A stretch of DNA of 64,000 bases from Chromobotia macracanthus (lineage: Eukaryota > Chordata > Actinopteri > Cypriniformes > Botiidae): the NCBI GenBank assembly GCA_036877525.1, contig JAZGTH010000008.1:5576501-5640500 (forward strand), read 5' to 3'. The position numbers and the translations under genes were made by a program. The notes below the pieces were generated by a model. That model ran no database searches, was not told the origin of the DNA, and saw nothing but the letters and a program-made list of their open reading frames with translations. Positions within the stretch are counted from its first letter, which is position 1; every line of letters begins with the position of its first letter. Positions 1 to 13,100 of this stretch are shown here, piece by piece.

Positions 1-1165
1 CACACACATGCACACACACAATCATCTCCCCAAACTACCCATGCGGGATACGGTACTGAATTACTCATGCTTTCAAATAACATATTCCATTAAGCTCAAA
101 GCTCCTTACCCAGCCATAACAACTAATTGCCTACACAAAAATCTTAAATGACATTAAAATCACACAACTACAAGTAACGTACAGAAAAACAGACCTACAG
201 GTCATGAAGCGTATATAGGGTGCAGTGTGTTTTAGACCTTTTTTTGTGGCTCTTACACCTAACAGCTGGCCTTTTATAGTTACACTAAGTGAATTAAAGG
301 CTTTTATTCTTTGTCTTTTACCAATTAAGGACATAATCTAATGACCCTATAAAGAACATTCTTGGTCAGTGACTTATGAAAGCAAATCCAGTATTGTGTT
401 TTGGCTGAGCGAGAATTTGTTGGAATACTTTGTCCACACATGGTTAAGCCATGAGGATCAAGAGCTGTGTTCGATTTTTAGAGGTAAATTATTGTGAGAA
501 GAGGAAACAGGCTACGTTTTTTGGCAACTTATGTCTTATTCTATCTGTTGTGTGAGCTATGAAGTCGCCAAGAAGAGGTTTTATTTGGACTTTCTTCTAT
601 TCACAATGGAAACTTTGCTGTCATAACCTGGCAATGTTTTGTGACTGACCTCCCTAAACACTCTCCATTTAGAGCAGACCTCACGTGGATATGCTGGGTC
701 TCTGTTTCCTAAAACAAAGACTTGAAGCCAGTTTTGACATGTACCTTTATTTACCACGGGTGCTGTCCCAGTTTTTAACTCATATCAGAGTATTTCCATT
801 CCACCATAGCATTACCACAAAAATCTTAACACTGCACATTTCACTGAACTTATTCACAGAAACCAATTGCCTAGACTAGAATTTTCCATATGTTTAAATA
901 CTTTATTACATAGCTCTCAGGATACTTTATTCTGATTCAGTAACGACATTCCAAGGCCTGCTATCTCCTGATAACAACTAGTAAAAACTGACTGGGACTA
1001 CTTGTCTACTATATGTTTAATGTATCACTCTGTTCTCTCATATGTCAGGTTTGAATTTGTTACAAATGAGCTAATAAAATATTTAAAATCAATATTTTGC
1101 GTCAAATAATTTACCCATGTTGAGTAGCTGTGTAGTAAGCAGGATAACATACATCCACCCGAGTA

Positions 1166-1248
1166 CTATCACAAAATAAACCTCTTCAGGGTAATACAAA
1201 CCCTCCACTTTGCATCCTGATTACCCTTTTCGGGTTTATTTTGTGATA
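1166..1248 (+). repeat. Foldback element, about 30-bp arms
   Basis: Left arm CTATCACAAAATAAACC...GGGTAAT and right arm ATTACCC...GGGTTTATTTTGTGATAA are inverted copies with a few mismatches, separated by about 20 bases. It is probably a very short MITE or the core of one. Confidence 0.6.
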
Positions 1249-3550
1249 AATGGTTAGCTGTACATTGTCCCCTACTTTTCATATCCCAGCTCAAAATGCA
1301 AATATGACTATAGCTAAATCATTCGTAGCTTGAGTCTCCTAAAAAATGCAAACACTTTTGCTCAGTAGTGCTATTAAAATATTTCAGTTTGTTTGAGCAA
1401 CCTTACCACAGTTTGCCCGACATTCATGTGGAACTAAGACTCCAAGGGCTTGACTCCATTTAGTTGCCATTTTTACACTGTCTCATTTAGCCGTATATCA
1501 CCAAGACGAACGGTGAATACACAGAGCTAAGCTTCAAAGCACAAGAAAGCATCTTTGGCTCCCCTCCCCCATGCTTGCGCTAGTCTTGGCAGCCTCTGGG
1601 AGCTCACAGTGGTAATACATCATTTATATTTTAAAGCTGATGGTGGAGAGAAGGCGGGGGAACCTCCATCTTAAGGTACAGCAAGCTTCTCACTGACCCA
1701 AATTCCTCTCATAGTTCCAAAAAACTGAATAAAATGAAACGGTATGTCTGCTAGGAACCAACCTGATAAAAACACAGGATTTTTATGTCAACCTTTTTGT
1801 TAGTCTCCTTAGTGGGTTTCAGCCCTATTTCACTGTACAGAGAAAATCCTGAAAATAAATTGCCTGAGTGACTGATAGCTGGCTCAGCCAATTCAATCTA
1901 TTAGCACTAAAGCTCTAAGTTAGCAAAGACTTACTGGAAATGGTACTTAACAAAGTTCTTTCTGCCGGAAATATAAACAAAACATGCTGTTTACCAACAG
2001 AACCTAATTAACCTTCCCCAAAACAGACGCTTTTGGCTTTCATGTAGAAAAAAATGTCTGTAATTTCTGTTCCACTGATTTGTTCATTCTGTTTGAACTA
2101 TATAAATTCTACAACCCTAGAACTCATGCCTTGAAGCAAATGAAGCTACACCTTCTATAAAATGCTTTTCGTAATTCGTAAATTCATGTTTGGTTAATAA
2201 ACTGAAAGGCTTTTTGTTTTGCTTTTTTGAATTATTTTGTTACCCTGTGGTTAGGCATGTTCTTTGTTTAGTACTTTCTGATGAAATTCCACCTACAGCC
2301 CTCATTACAATTTCCATATGAACATTATTTCCTTAAGCATACGTTTAGATTGTTTTGTGAATGTTAATGAATGCTGTTCCTCAGCAGTATGACAGGCCAG
2401 TGGAAGTCAATGATGCTGTATAGCTTTAAGAGTCACTGCAGGCCAGGTCATAATCTTGTCTAGAGATTTTGGAGATGCTAAAATGTTGTTTTTGATTGTG
2501 GTGTTTTTGAACTATTTCAAAAAGAATAAATATACTTCCAGCCAAATGACCCTATTAAGATTCCTTAAGTATTTACTTAAATTGCAGGGAATCTATCTTT
2601 TTAGGAGTATCTCACTTCATTTACACCTTAATAGCAGTGTGTGATGTCTGTGCATGGAAAGTCAAAAGTGGGAACAGACTGGGATTGTGAAGAAATTAAG
2701 GAAGAACCCATTCACTCCTTCTTACTAAAGTGAAATTCACAATGCAGTGCAACACCAGGCCATTTAGTTCCTGGATTAACTGGATTGCAGGTGGTTAGTG
2801 AACATTACTCAGTTTTTGCAAATGTTTCACAACTAGTGATTTTACTACTAACGTGTTTACATTCATATTTTAAATAATCCACCACAATGACCTCTTCCCT
2901 AGCCACTTCCTGTTAGCAATACCCCTAGCAATACTAACCTGTTTTCTCAGTAGCCATGTATGATACAGATCTTTATTGGCAGGCTTCAATAGGAGTATTG
3001 TCTCAAAGCGGGAAAAAGAAAAACAGACTTATCAGCCCATTTTCCTGCTTTATGGCACAAAAGTCCATCAAAGTTGACAGCAACAGCAGATAGCATGGGT
3101 CAGTTATGCTGTTGGAAAAACAAGCCTACAATATCTTTTTGTACTACTGGGAGGTTGGAACACAGAACTGTGGCTAATCAGATGAGTGCAGGTGCTCAGA
3201 ATCCAAATAATTTGGGGCAAAATCTAATGAGGAACAGTGAGCAATGCTTATTTTTGGTCTCACAATTAGGTGTCTTGTGGGAAACACAAGACAAAACTGG
3301 AATTCTTGGTGTGAAATGACAGTGAGAGTGTAGATTAGATTCAAACATTCAAACAAAAAGAAAATGTGACGTAAATGTTACAAAGTGAGAAAAATTAGTC
3401 ACGATGTGTTTGGGATGTGCTGAGATAGGCAGAATTTTCCTGTACATATCCTGTCGAGTTTCTGGGCACACTTGCACGACAGTTTAGCCAAGCTCATCAC
3501 ACTAAGTGCTCTGGCAAAACGACACATAGCATTGTCACCCTGCTGGAAGC

Positions 3551-3570
3551 GTGTGTGTGTGTGTGTGTGT
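3551..3570 (+). repeat. (GT)10 microsatellite
   Basis: Perfect GT run. Shorter ACACAC runs lie nearby at about 3607 and 3656, in the opposite sense. Confidence 0.9.
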
Positions 3571-5042
3571 AAAATGGAGGCTGACTCACCAGTGGGGGGG
3601 AACAACACACACACTCTCTTCTCCTCCTTGACCTTGAGATTGTGAGCAAGTCTAACACACACACACTCTGGACAGAGATGGCAGATATCCACAGGGATGT
3701 CACCTTCTTTCACTTCCTGTCATGGGTTGCGGAACGGCCCTGCTGACAGCTTCCGTCTGAGGCCCAGTGTGAGGAATCGATTCCTGATGGGTCTCATCAC
3801 TTCTGTTGAATTCAATTTCAAGATTAAACCATCAATGAGGCTAACATTCTCTTTTTCCAGGCTTCATTCTTTTCAGCTTGCTCTGCTTTCTTTTATAGAG
3901 ATGTTTTTTCACTTTTAAATCATCTGTAGTGTGGTGTACTGAAATATTTGTCACATATTTCCAATCCATCGTCTGGGGTAATTACAGGATTTTAGTCATT
4001 GGGGGCTCAGCTGCTTATCAAATTAGGACATGTGTTGGTCAGAGCAATGCTTCACTAACATTTATGGTTTATGTCTATCTGTACAGCTCAAGTATTCCTT
4101 CAACAAAATGTCTTGCTTTTAACTATTAATATTATAATTAATATAATTTAGCATTATCATTAAAATAATTATTAGCCACTTAAAAGTGCTCAGTTTTAAC
4201 ATTAAGAAACATTCACAGAACGTGAACATAGGTCATTGTATTTCAACTGCCATTTACAATAAACATCACAAAAGATCACATAAATCACCAAAATGACTAA
4301 AGCCCTCGTAAATGGGGTCTAAAATTGCCTGTGATTGTTTTCCCAGATAAAATAAATTGCTTGTACTTCACATTGTGTGTACATAATATTTAAACATTAA
4401 AATGTTTACCAACTACCATCTGTCAACTCCACTTAGACAGAATGGAAACAGATCGTGCAGAAAGGCTTAAAAGAACACAAGCCATCAAATCGTACACAAT
4501 CATACACAAATGTCTGGATTTTGAAGTACTGTATTCCCAAACTTCTCCATAACAGGACTGATCGTGTGGGCTACTATGCCATGACTCATGGTGCTCTTCA
4601 GGCATAAATGGAACATAAATACGCATGTCAACAACCCACAGAAGCGTGGGTGTACTGCCAGTCCCGGACGGGTTAGAACATCCTTTAAAATGGCATGAAT
4701 CTAAAGCGAGACCTTCAGCAGAACACAAGACAGATCAGAGTTCTGGTTCCTCATCAGCTTTTGCTCATATTGATTGAGATCTGGCAGGACAAGAGGCCAC
4801 TCCTCATTCTGAATCTTTGTGTTTGTGTATAACACATGATTACTGAAGATTTACAGGCAGAAGCTGAAACAGGACACAGGTGTAATTGATGGTGTTGAAA
4901 TTCAAAGCGTGCCATGAAACTAAAGACAGGATTGTGTTGATGTGATATCTTGGATTTTGGATAGAACCATTTGTTATATGTTTACTACACACAAGAAAAT
5001 AAACATATACTTTAATTTATATCACTGTTGTGCTGTAATCTC

Positions 5043-5251
5043 TAAAAGGAACAGTTGCCCAAAAATTAAAATGCTGTTATTGTTTATTTACCTTGATGTT
5101 GTTCCTCACAAAAAGTTTGGCTTTAGAACATGTGGACATTGTTCATTTGATGTAATTATAGTGTTTTGCTTTTGAAAAAATTCTGCTTTTATATGTCATG
5201 ATAAACAACAGCATAGAGAATTTTCTTTTTTTGGGTGAACTATTTCTTTAA
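5043..5251 (+). mobile_element. Short inverted-repeat element of the same TTCACCC family
   Basis: The left end AGGAACAGTTGCCCAAAAATT starts at 5047 and the right end TTTTTTTGGGTGAACTATTTCT ends at 5247, followed by TTAA. The left flank TAAA is a probable mutated TTAA. No open frame of note. Confidence 0.6.
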
Positions 5252-7098
5252 GCAATTATTCCCATTGGCATATTTAATATGGGCTGTGTGAGGTGCTGTC
5301 TATAAGCAGACATCAAGCAGAACCTCTCACACTTCCTCTCAGATCTCATGTCTGTGAATCATGACACCACAGCCTTGAGCGAGGGCTTGAGTTCTTTCTA
5401 CACAGCAAAAATAATATGTCAAAAACAGAGTGTTTGGCCAGAGATACAAATGCCCAGAGGTGTTTTGAGGTGATAGTTACACTATAAAAATCTCCTGTTC
5501 AGTACGCTGGAAAATCACATCATCTTTGTTTAACATTTTTACAGGCTCCATCCTTATACAACTATACTGTACCATCATATGCTATAGAGTTAAGAAAAAT
5601 AGTAACAGCATCAAAACAACTTATTAAAAATATCATCAAGGAACTTGGCTCTTTATCCTACTCTTCACACATGGCATGATACATGGCATGGTTATAAAGA
5701 ACAGCAATGATGCCTAGATACAGTTTAGCCAATCAAAACCAGAGCCAACGTTTCCTTAGCAACAGTGTCAGAGCTCAGTCTAAATGAAATGAGTCATTCT
5801 CATGAAAATCAGGAGCACACTGAAGTTCTGGGAAAAAAGAAACCATTTAATGTTCATTTTAAAATGTCACTCAAATCAGGAAACATAAAACACGCTAATT
5901 AAATCCCAACACAGAACAATAAGAATGAAAAGGGCCAACTAAACAAAAGCATTTTACCTCACATTTTGGATGGTGGACAACAGTTATATTAAAAGCTGTG
6001 AACTAGCCTGGTGTATTGAAGAAAATTACAAACTGGTTCCTGTTGACAACATGCTGACAGTGTCAGGCAATAGTGAATGATTTGGTCTAAGTGAAAGTTG
6101 TTCAGCTGAGCCAATGGCACCCAAAGCTGTCTACTGCTGTAGGGAAGTGAAAGAAACAGTGAAGGTATAAAAGGTTTAAAGAATTATGGGATAGAGAAAG
6201 GAGAGTCTTGCTTTTATGGTATCCTGTATGTTTTTCTACCATTTTGGCATCTGGTGAAAGTTATTCTGTAAAACTAAACATAAATCGCCCACATCTGCAC
6301 AGACAGACTCTGATTTGTCCTTTAGGGAAGGAGTGTTGCAAAACACGCTCTGATACATGAGGATAATGTTGTAACAACTTATATAACCTGAAATTCTATT
6401 TACAATACAGACATGACTGAGCTTGGTGGAAAACAACTGAGGAGTTCTAGATTCTGTGTATATTCTCAATTAAAGAATATATAATATCAAGTTAAGGGAA
6501 ATAGGGCACAGTAATTAAACCCATCTATCACAGAAAGGGCTAAAAATACCTCTAGTACTTCAAGGCATTGTAGACAGGCATTAATCATGTACATTATTTG
6601 CATGATGATGTCATTATGTATACAAGAGATAAACATCCTTGATAGTGGTGTCATGACACATTAAAGAAAACACACATGTATATTTGATAGATTCTGTTGG
6701 TTTTTGAAACCAGGGGTACTGCAAGATAATTCTGTTTACCCTATGGAACTCAAAGGTGATTTTTTTGCAGGTGTTTCAAGGATTTTAATTACAACTTTCC
6801 TGGATGATGCAAAAAAACTTCCTCATTCTGTGAGGGCCTGTTCCTTTTATAATAGAGTAGTAAGACATCAATGGTGTGCAACTGGAGGTTTACTTCCTCT
6901 TCCTGTTTTAATGTCTGATAATTCCTAAAAGAGTGATTTCCTTTGTTGGGTGCACACATGGGCCATGTGTGTTGACTCACCTTGCACAGACAAACCTGTC
7001 AAGCTGCCTTCAATTTGAACTAAAATCATCATGATCTTTCCTTCCCTTTTTCTTTAGAATAGCACACAGTCCATCCCCCCTCACTTCCTCCTGTATTA

Positions 7099-7123
7099 GA
7101 GAGAGAGAGAGAGAGAGAGAGAG
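7099..7123 (+). repeat. (GA)12 microsatellite
   Basis: Perfect GA run at the left edge of a G+C-richer low-repeat block. Confidence 0.92.
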
Positions 7124-7129
7124 CCCTTT

Positions 7130-7330
7130 CACCTACATTCTGCTAAGCCTGTTTAATGTGGCTGCGCGGCACAGGGCGGTGCACAGCCATGATTGCCGAG
7201 ATGTTTGAAGGTTTCCTAAAGCACACACTGCGACTCCATCTGTGCGGGCCATTTATTCAATCATGTAGACGTGTGTGAAGAGCCTGTTTAATCCAGCCCT
7301 ACCTCAAAATGACTGAAATGGTTTGAAACA
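7130..7330. other. G+C-richer, low-repeat block; possible conserved non-coding element
   Basis: Complex sequence with CpGs (GGCTGCGCGGCACAGGGCGG), homeodomain-like TTTATTCAATCATG and no repeat or long frame. It differs in composition from its neighbours. Conservation cannot be tested here. Confidence 0.2.
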
Positions 7331-7732
7331 CTGTAATCACCATTGCCCTGTCCAAAACAGCTGTCTAATTACTGTTCCAATACAGCCTGTCAATGTGTTA
7401 GGGCAAGAGCATCACAAATGTGGGTTAATGCCTTGGGCTAAATACCAGTGGTAGTATTAATCAATTGTGGATGCCTATCTACACTCTGACGTTTACTAAT
7501 ATTTAACCCAGAAGCTATAAGCAGTGTTAATAGATCTTTGCCTCTGTCTCTAGCTCAAAATGTGCTTCATCTCATGCGTTTTAATAATGTGGTGGCAGCC
7601 TAAATGTTTTGTCTTGGCTAGCATTCCATAAGTGATAGAAGAAAATAAACGGTTGCCTCGGAAACCATTAGCGCTTTTCATTACACAGTGAAATGTTGTT
7701 GCTGGAGTTGATATAACAGCCATTTCCATTTA

Positions 7733-7840
7733 TTAAAGGAACAGCTCACCCAAAAATACACTTCTGTGATTATTTGCTCACCCTTACATCGCTCCCCATA
7801 TGCTGTTATTGTTATTCCATCGGACACAAAAACTAAATTT
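7733..7840 (+). mobile_element. Left half of a TTCACCC-family element
   Basis: TTAA is followed by AGGAACAGCTCACCCAAAAA, then 'GATTATTTGCTCACCCTTAC' and a 'GTTATTCCATCGGACACAAA' portion. The matching right end is not seen nearby, so it is truncated. Confidence 0.5.
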
Positions 7841-9434
7841 TAGCAGAATTTGTACTCAGCTTTCTTTTATTATACAATACATTTATGCCGTACAATAACA
7901 GTACATAGTGGCCACGTTTGTCATTTGAGAGCTTCTTTGAAAGAAATGTGATTGTTTTTCTTTGAAGGCAACATGATGTTTGATGTTTGGAATAAACCTA
8001 AGTTTGCAGCCTGTTTTTTCATGTCTTAACTTGCCTGGGGGGAGTTTACAGGAAACCATTTTGAAAACAGTCATTATTATATTTTGCAATTACATTGTAG
8101 GGCAGAAATGACTGTACACATTTTACTTTTGACAGTGCAGACAACGGCACATGCAATTGACAACATAAGCCACTCAGTAATAACACCAGACATTTACTCT
8201 CTTCAACAAAATACACCACCACACATACTCCGGCAAACAGGGGCTCTTCCCAGTTACCGTGATATGAATACTGCAAGTATCAGGCAAGCAGTGACTGCAG
8301 ATTTCATCATCAACCCTAAGTAGGTCTACCATAAGAACCTCTGCAAAACTGACTGATGAAAATGGTCTATGACTTAATTATGGCAAATTATGTTGATTCT
8401 GGAAATAAGTGTGGAGGAACTGGCACGACCTGAGACCAGGGTTCTACAGCCCTACTATGAGTGTTTGGAGACATTAAAGCAGGTCATTATAGAGTCACAG
8501 ACTGGGTGATGGATGGAGAACTAAGAACAGTGCCTGCGTCCCTACACACTAACAAGGATGGTGTGAGTCAGCATTTATTGTCCCTGAGAGACCCATTCCA
8601 TTGTCTAGACCCAAATAGCTGCAAAACAACCGACAGCTAGCCCGGTCCACCGAGACAACCGAACATGTCACCAAGGCACTGCTGTATTGCAATTCAAAGT
8701 CATTTTCAACAAATCATACAGAACAGTTTCAACTTGAAAATATCTTGGGCTACATCAATATTATGTTTTTAGACATTATATGTTTGACTGAAGACCCTCA
8801 GTAAGGCTGTAATGAAACATTCTGGATTTTTAAACCAACCAGACTTAATTTTTCAATAAAGTTTTGCTGTTTCTCACCTCTCTCAAAGTTATGTTTATAG
8901 TTCTAGACGCCAATTAACGTCACTGGTCAGCAACATGGGGAACCATAAACCATATTTAGAGACTGTAAGTGGTTTGTTTACACCTTTGTTGTTTGCAAAT
9001 CAACAATGACCCTGTTATTATGGGTGAAGTAAATAGCTGTTCACATGACTTAGCTGAAGGTATTATCTTCGGAGACCAGTGGGTGGAAACAACACATTCT
9101 GTGAAAATAAAAACATTTTGACAAATCACAGTGTGTGCTTTTAACAATGATTTTGCCCATCTAGGCTGAGCTAGAACAGCTGTAGTGACAAAGTTGCACC
9201 ATGTGTCCAAATCACACACCTACTTTTCCTGGCAGACTTTGTTCCCCGCACACCTGCAGAATCTCTCTCTCAACTCTTGTATTTGGCTCAATATCTAAAA
9301 ATTAGATTTTTCTCAATTAATATCACTAGTTAATTATCTTAATTATCACAACAATTATCTTAAATTTGATAAATGCAAAGTAATCATCCAAGGATGGGGG
9401 CAAGGTTTGCGTTATGGCAAGCCTGTCTTTGGTG

Positions 9435-9532
9435 TTCCATAGAAGAAAAGTAATAAAAGTTTGGAATGACGCATAACAAAGATGCATAAATGATGGAAAA
9501 TTTTGGTTCACTTTTTTTAACTATCCCTTTAA
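9435..9532 (+). mobile_element. Right half of a TTCACCC-family element
   Basis: Contains 'GGTGTTCCATAGAAGAAAAG', 'GTTTGGAATGACGCATAA', 'AAATGATGGAAAATTTTGG', 'TTCAC' and the terminus 'AACTATCCCT' followed by TTAA (9529-9532). The left half is missing. Confidence 0.5.
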
Positions 9533-10076
9533 ACAGATAAGCAGGTGTGTGTACCTAATCTCAGATTTCTCCAGGGGAAAATTGATGTTAAATGTCCACT
9601 GAATATGTAATCATTGAGAAGTGAATAAATAAGCATAATTTGTGAACACAAAAAGTGTTTTGAATGAAATGAAGCTTCGTAAAATCCTCTTCCTGTCATT
9701 CCAATTCAAGTTCTGATTTAACATCCTGTAGGACGTGACCAATTCCATTTAAATTCCAACTCCCAATGGTAGGAATAAAAGTCTGTTCTTAAATTCAGAA
9801 ATTTGCTAAGCCCTAAAACATGGGTACATGGACATTTACAGTAAGAAGAATCGGTATTGATATTTTGGCTTGAGTTCTACATTTTACACAACACTAAAGT
9901 TTAAGCCCCTGGCGATGGAGAGTACTTGGCAGAGAAAAACCACTTACAATGATTATGCCCAGCACAGCAGCTAGAATAAGTAATGTTAGAGAGAGAGTAT
10001 CTGTACTGCTCACAAATATACAAGGTAGCAACTGTTACTAAGGGAGGATACAAATAAACACAGAAGAAGAGCAAGT

Positions 10077-10153
10077 AAGAGAGGAAAGAGGAAAGAGCAC
10101 AACAGAGAGGGTGAGAGAGAGAGGGAACTAGAGAGAAAGAAAGAGAGACAGTG
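10077..10153 (+). repeat. Polypurine GA-rich tract
   Basis: About 77 bases, almost all A and G with two short interruptions. Capable of triplex DNA in principle. Confidence 0.8.
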
Positions 10154-13100
10154 AGTAGGAGGCGGGGCAGGAAGAATAGGCTCTTTGTGCTCAGTGATTT
10201 TGAATAATGAATTGTGACTGTGTGGAGGTTATCTGAGGGCACTCTTTATAGCCGGAGACCTTGGCTTGCCAGCACTGTGTATGTAGCCTGGCCGACCATT
10301 GCATGCTTACATAAATAAGTTAGATACTTCTGTGAACACCCTCTTCCTTTGAGTGCTGCTGATGGGTTTTTTTTGTGGCAAACAGCACAGGCAGTGACTC
10401 AGTATGAAAAGTTTGTAATTCAGGTCACCGTGAGATGTGTGCTTTTTATAAAACAATCTCATATGGGCATTAAAGTGAGAGGTGGATAGAGGGAGGAAGA
10501 GACTTTTTTGTGTTTTGGCTGCATATTACAGAGGAAGGAAAACTGTGTGTGTGACTGTGAGGTATTTTAACTGTAATACCATTTATTTCAGTGTGTTAAT
10601 CTTGAATTCTGTCCAACAGTATCTATGAGTGGAGCACGTATTCTGTCCAGTCTGTTTCCAAACTGTACACTGCCTTTATCAAAGAAAGTTTTCAAGTTCA
10701 CCATGGTGAACTGAAGGAAATTGTGACTCCATTAAAAAGAAAGATTGAACTGAGATTTCCTTCAAGCACTTGTTCAAATGAATACTGCAGTAAACACAAT
10801 GTTGACCAGGACTTTTGCCCTTTAGCTCAGCAGTGGCGGAGGACAGGGCCGATGAAGGCGAGAACCCAAAACAAATTCAGCTTATTTAATTTAATTTGAT
10901 ACTTAGGTTCACAGAGGACCAGTAATGACTGCCCAGAGGAAACATTTAGATTCATGGGGTTAATTATTAAAAGACTGGTCTCTTTAAATTGATGGGTGAA
11001 TTAAAATCACTTACTTTAGCACTGTCTGTAAACTCAGGAGTAATCTGAAAAGTAGAGGGACAAAATAAAGAACTCAGGTTTTATTCAAATTGTTTCTGAC
11101 ATTTACCTTATAAAAATACAGTTTTTCACATTTTATACAAGAAGAACCTAAATATGGTCTCACACAAAGCTATTGTATCACTTTAAAATGATATGAAATG
11201 TTGTGCACAAATCATACAGTTAAACACAAAGGCAATTCTTAATATATGAGGACAATTATTTTTTTATTTTTTTGATCCTTTAAAATAGAATTATCTTCCA
11301 AGACAAAACTCAGGACAAGCCACTTTCCTGAAGGAAACTGTTTCACACTCCTCAGTGTGAAATGCATACATTTTAAAGAGATTATTTTAATCACAGATTT
11401 GTGCCTTGTTAAAAAAGGTGAGAGTGAGAGAGCTACTGTGAATTGAGCACAGCTCAGATTTATGATACAGAGATGGATGAGAATGAGATATTGAACTGTC
11501 CACTGTAGGCCACAGGAGTGTAGAGTACTAAATTAGAACAGTGCTGAGCATGAATACTTTATGAGCTCATCATGTGGAAAAGAGAACAACGGTTTGGGTA
11601 AGACACACACATAGATTTATAATAACCAAACACTGCGCTCACACACAAAACATTACTCAAACGCTTTTGCCCTGCTGTCACTCAAAGGTTGATCATATTA
11701 CCTTTAACCAGATAATTGGCTTAGGCTGAAGAGTAAAGTGGCAGATGTTTGATTAGCCAGAACACAACACCAAAAAATTAGGTGCTTAACCTTCAAAGGA
11801 CAAATATTAATCTTTCCATTATTAGTTTTAAGGGGGCTAAAGCTAAACAGCTACTCTGATTACAGTAAGCCACATTATAACAGTCTAGGTATCACACATG
11901 CCCAAAATTAAACAAACAGCCCCATTTATAGATACTACTCAGGGATTAGCTCATGGTCTAAATACACAACATAATGTCTGTGTGGATATTAGCAGAGAAA
12001 CCACAGAGGAACTACATATGGCTGCTTTGAACGGACACTGAAAAACATGCTGCAAAACTATTAAAAATGATGCAGGTGTGGCCTTAAATAAATTCATTTA
12101 ACATGCCCTGAAATGTACTTCCTTTATATTTGCTCTTGGTGACAGTGAATCAGAATTCACATAACACAAGTAACAAAGAATGGAAATGCTCATTCTTAGT
12201 AAATTTCCAAATCCGGATTGAATTCACTTTAAAAGTGAATCCGTAGAACAGAATTCTAGTAAGAAAAGACTGCAGATTTTAAAGGCTGCACGTAACTCAT
12301 TCTAAATTAAACGATGCTTCACAAACATTCTTTTGTGCAGACCTTAGATTAAATTTTCTGTTTGTATAATAATGGTGAAGGGTGAGAAGCAGAATGCTGA
12401 TTTGGTCTTAAATCTGCATTCATAACATGTTGCTATTATCAAAGAACCCTTTTATTTCAAAGGTGTTATTGTTATGAAAAAAACTTTTAGGTATTCATTT
12501 AAAAACTGACAAAGGAAACAGAAAAAAACAATGTTTTCAAAAGCACCATTAACCATTCAGCTGCTGTCTCACACATCACTCTTATCCAGATCCTAGTTTC
12601 CAGTTCAATAACTTTTTTAAGATACTGTCTGTTTCATAACTGTGAGTCATTTTAACTGTTGAGTGCTTTGGTGTATGAGCCCACCATACTGTTTCTTGAT
12701 TTTATTTTCTGTAAACCTCTATCTGATTTATGTGGGGGTGGGTGAACCCGCAGAGGTGAAACAATGCCCCCTTTTGTTGTGTTAAAAGACTGTTGCATTC
12801 AGTAGGTCAAATAAACACCTCACTGAGGTAAACATATATTTTGTACTCTCCAGAGTCCACCTTTACAAGGTCACACATGGAAAAATAATCAAACATCACT
12901 AAATAGAGTAAATTGCAACCCATTTTGCTTCAGTGATTTGACTTGTTTCGAGTGAAACAGGAAACACCATCTCAAAAGGCTTCAGAATTTCCATTTTGGA
13001 GAAGACATGGTTGATGATGAAATTCGGAGACTTATCTTTGCAGGACCTTTTCTTGCCTTCCCCATTTACGGTCTTATCCTAAAAGCTTTGCTTTGTACTT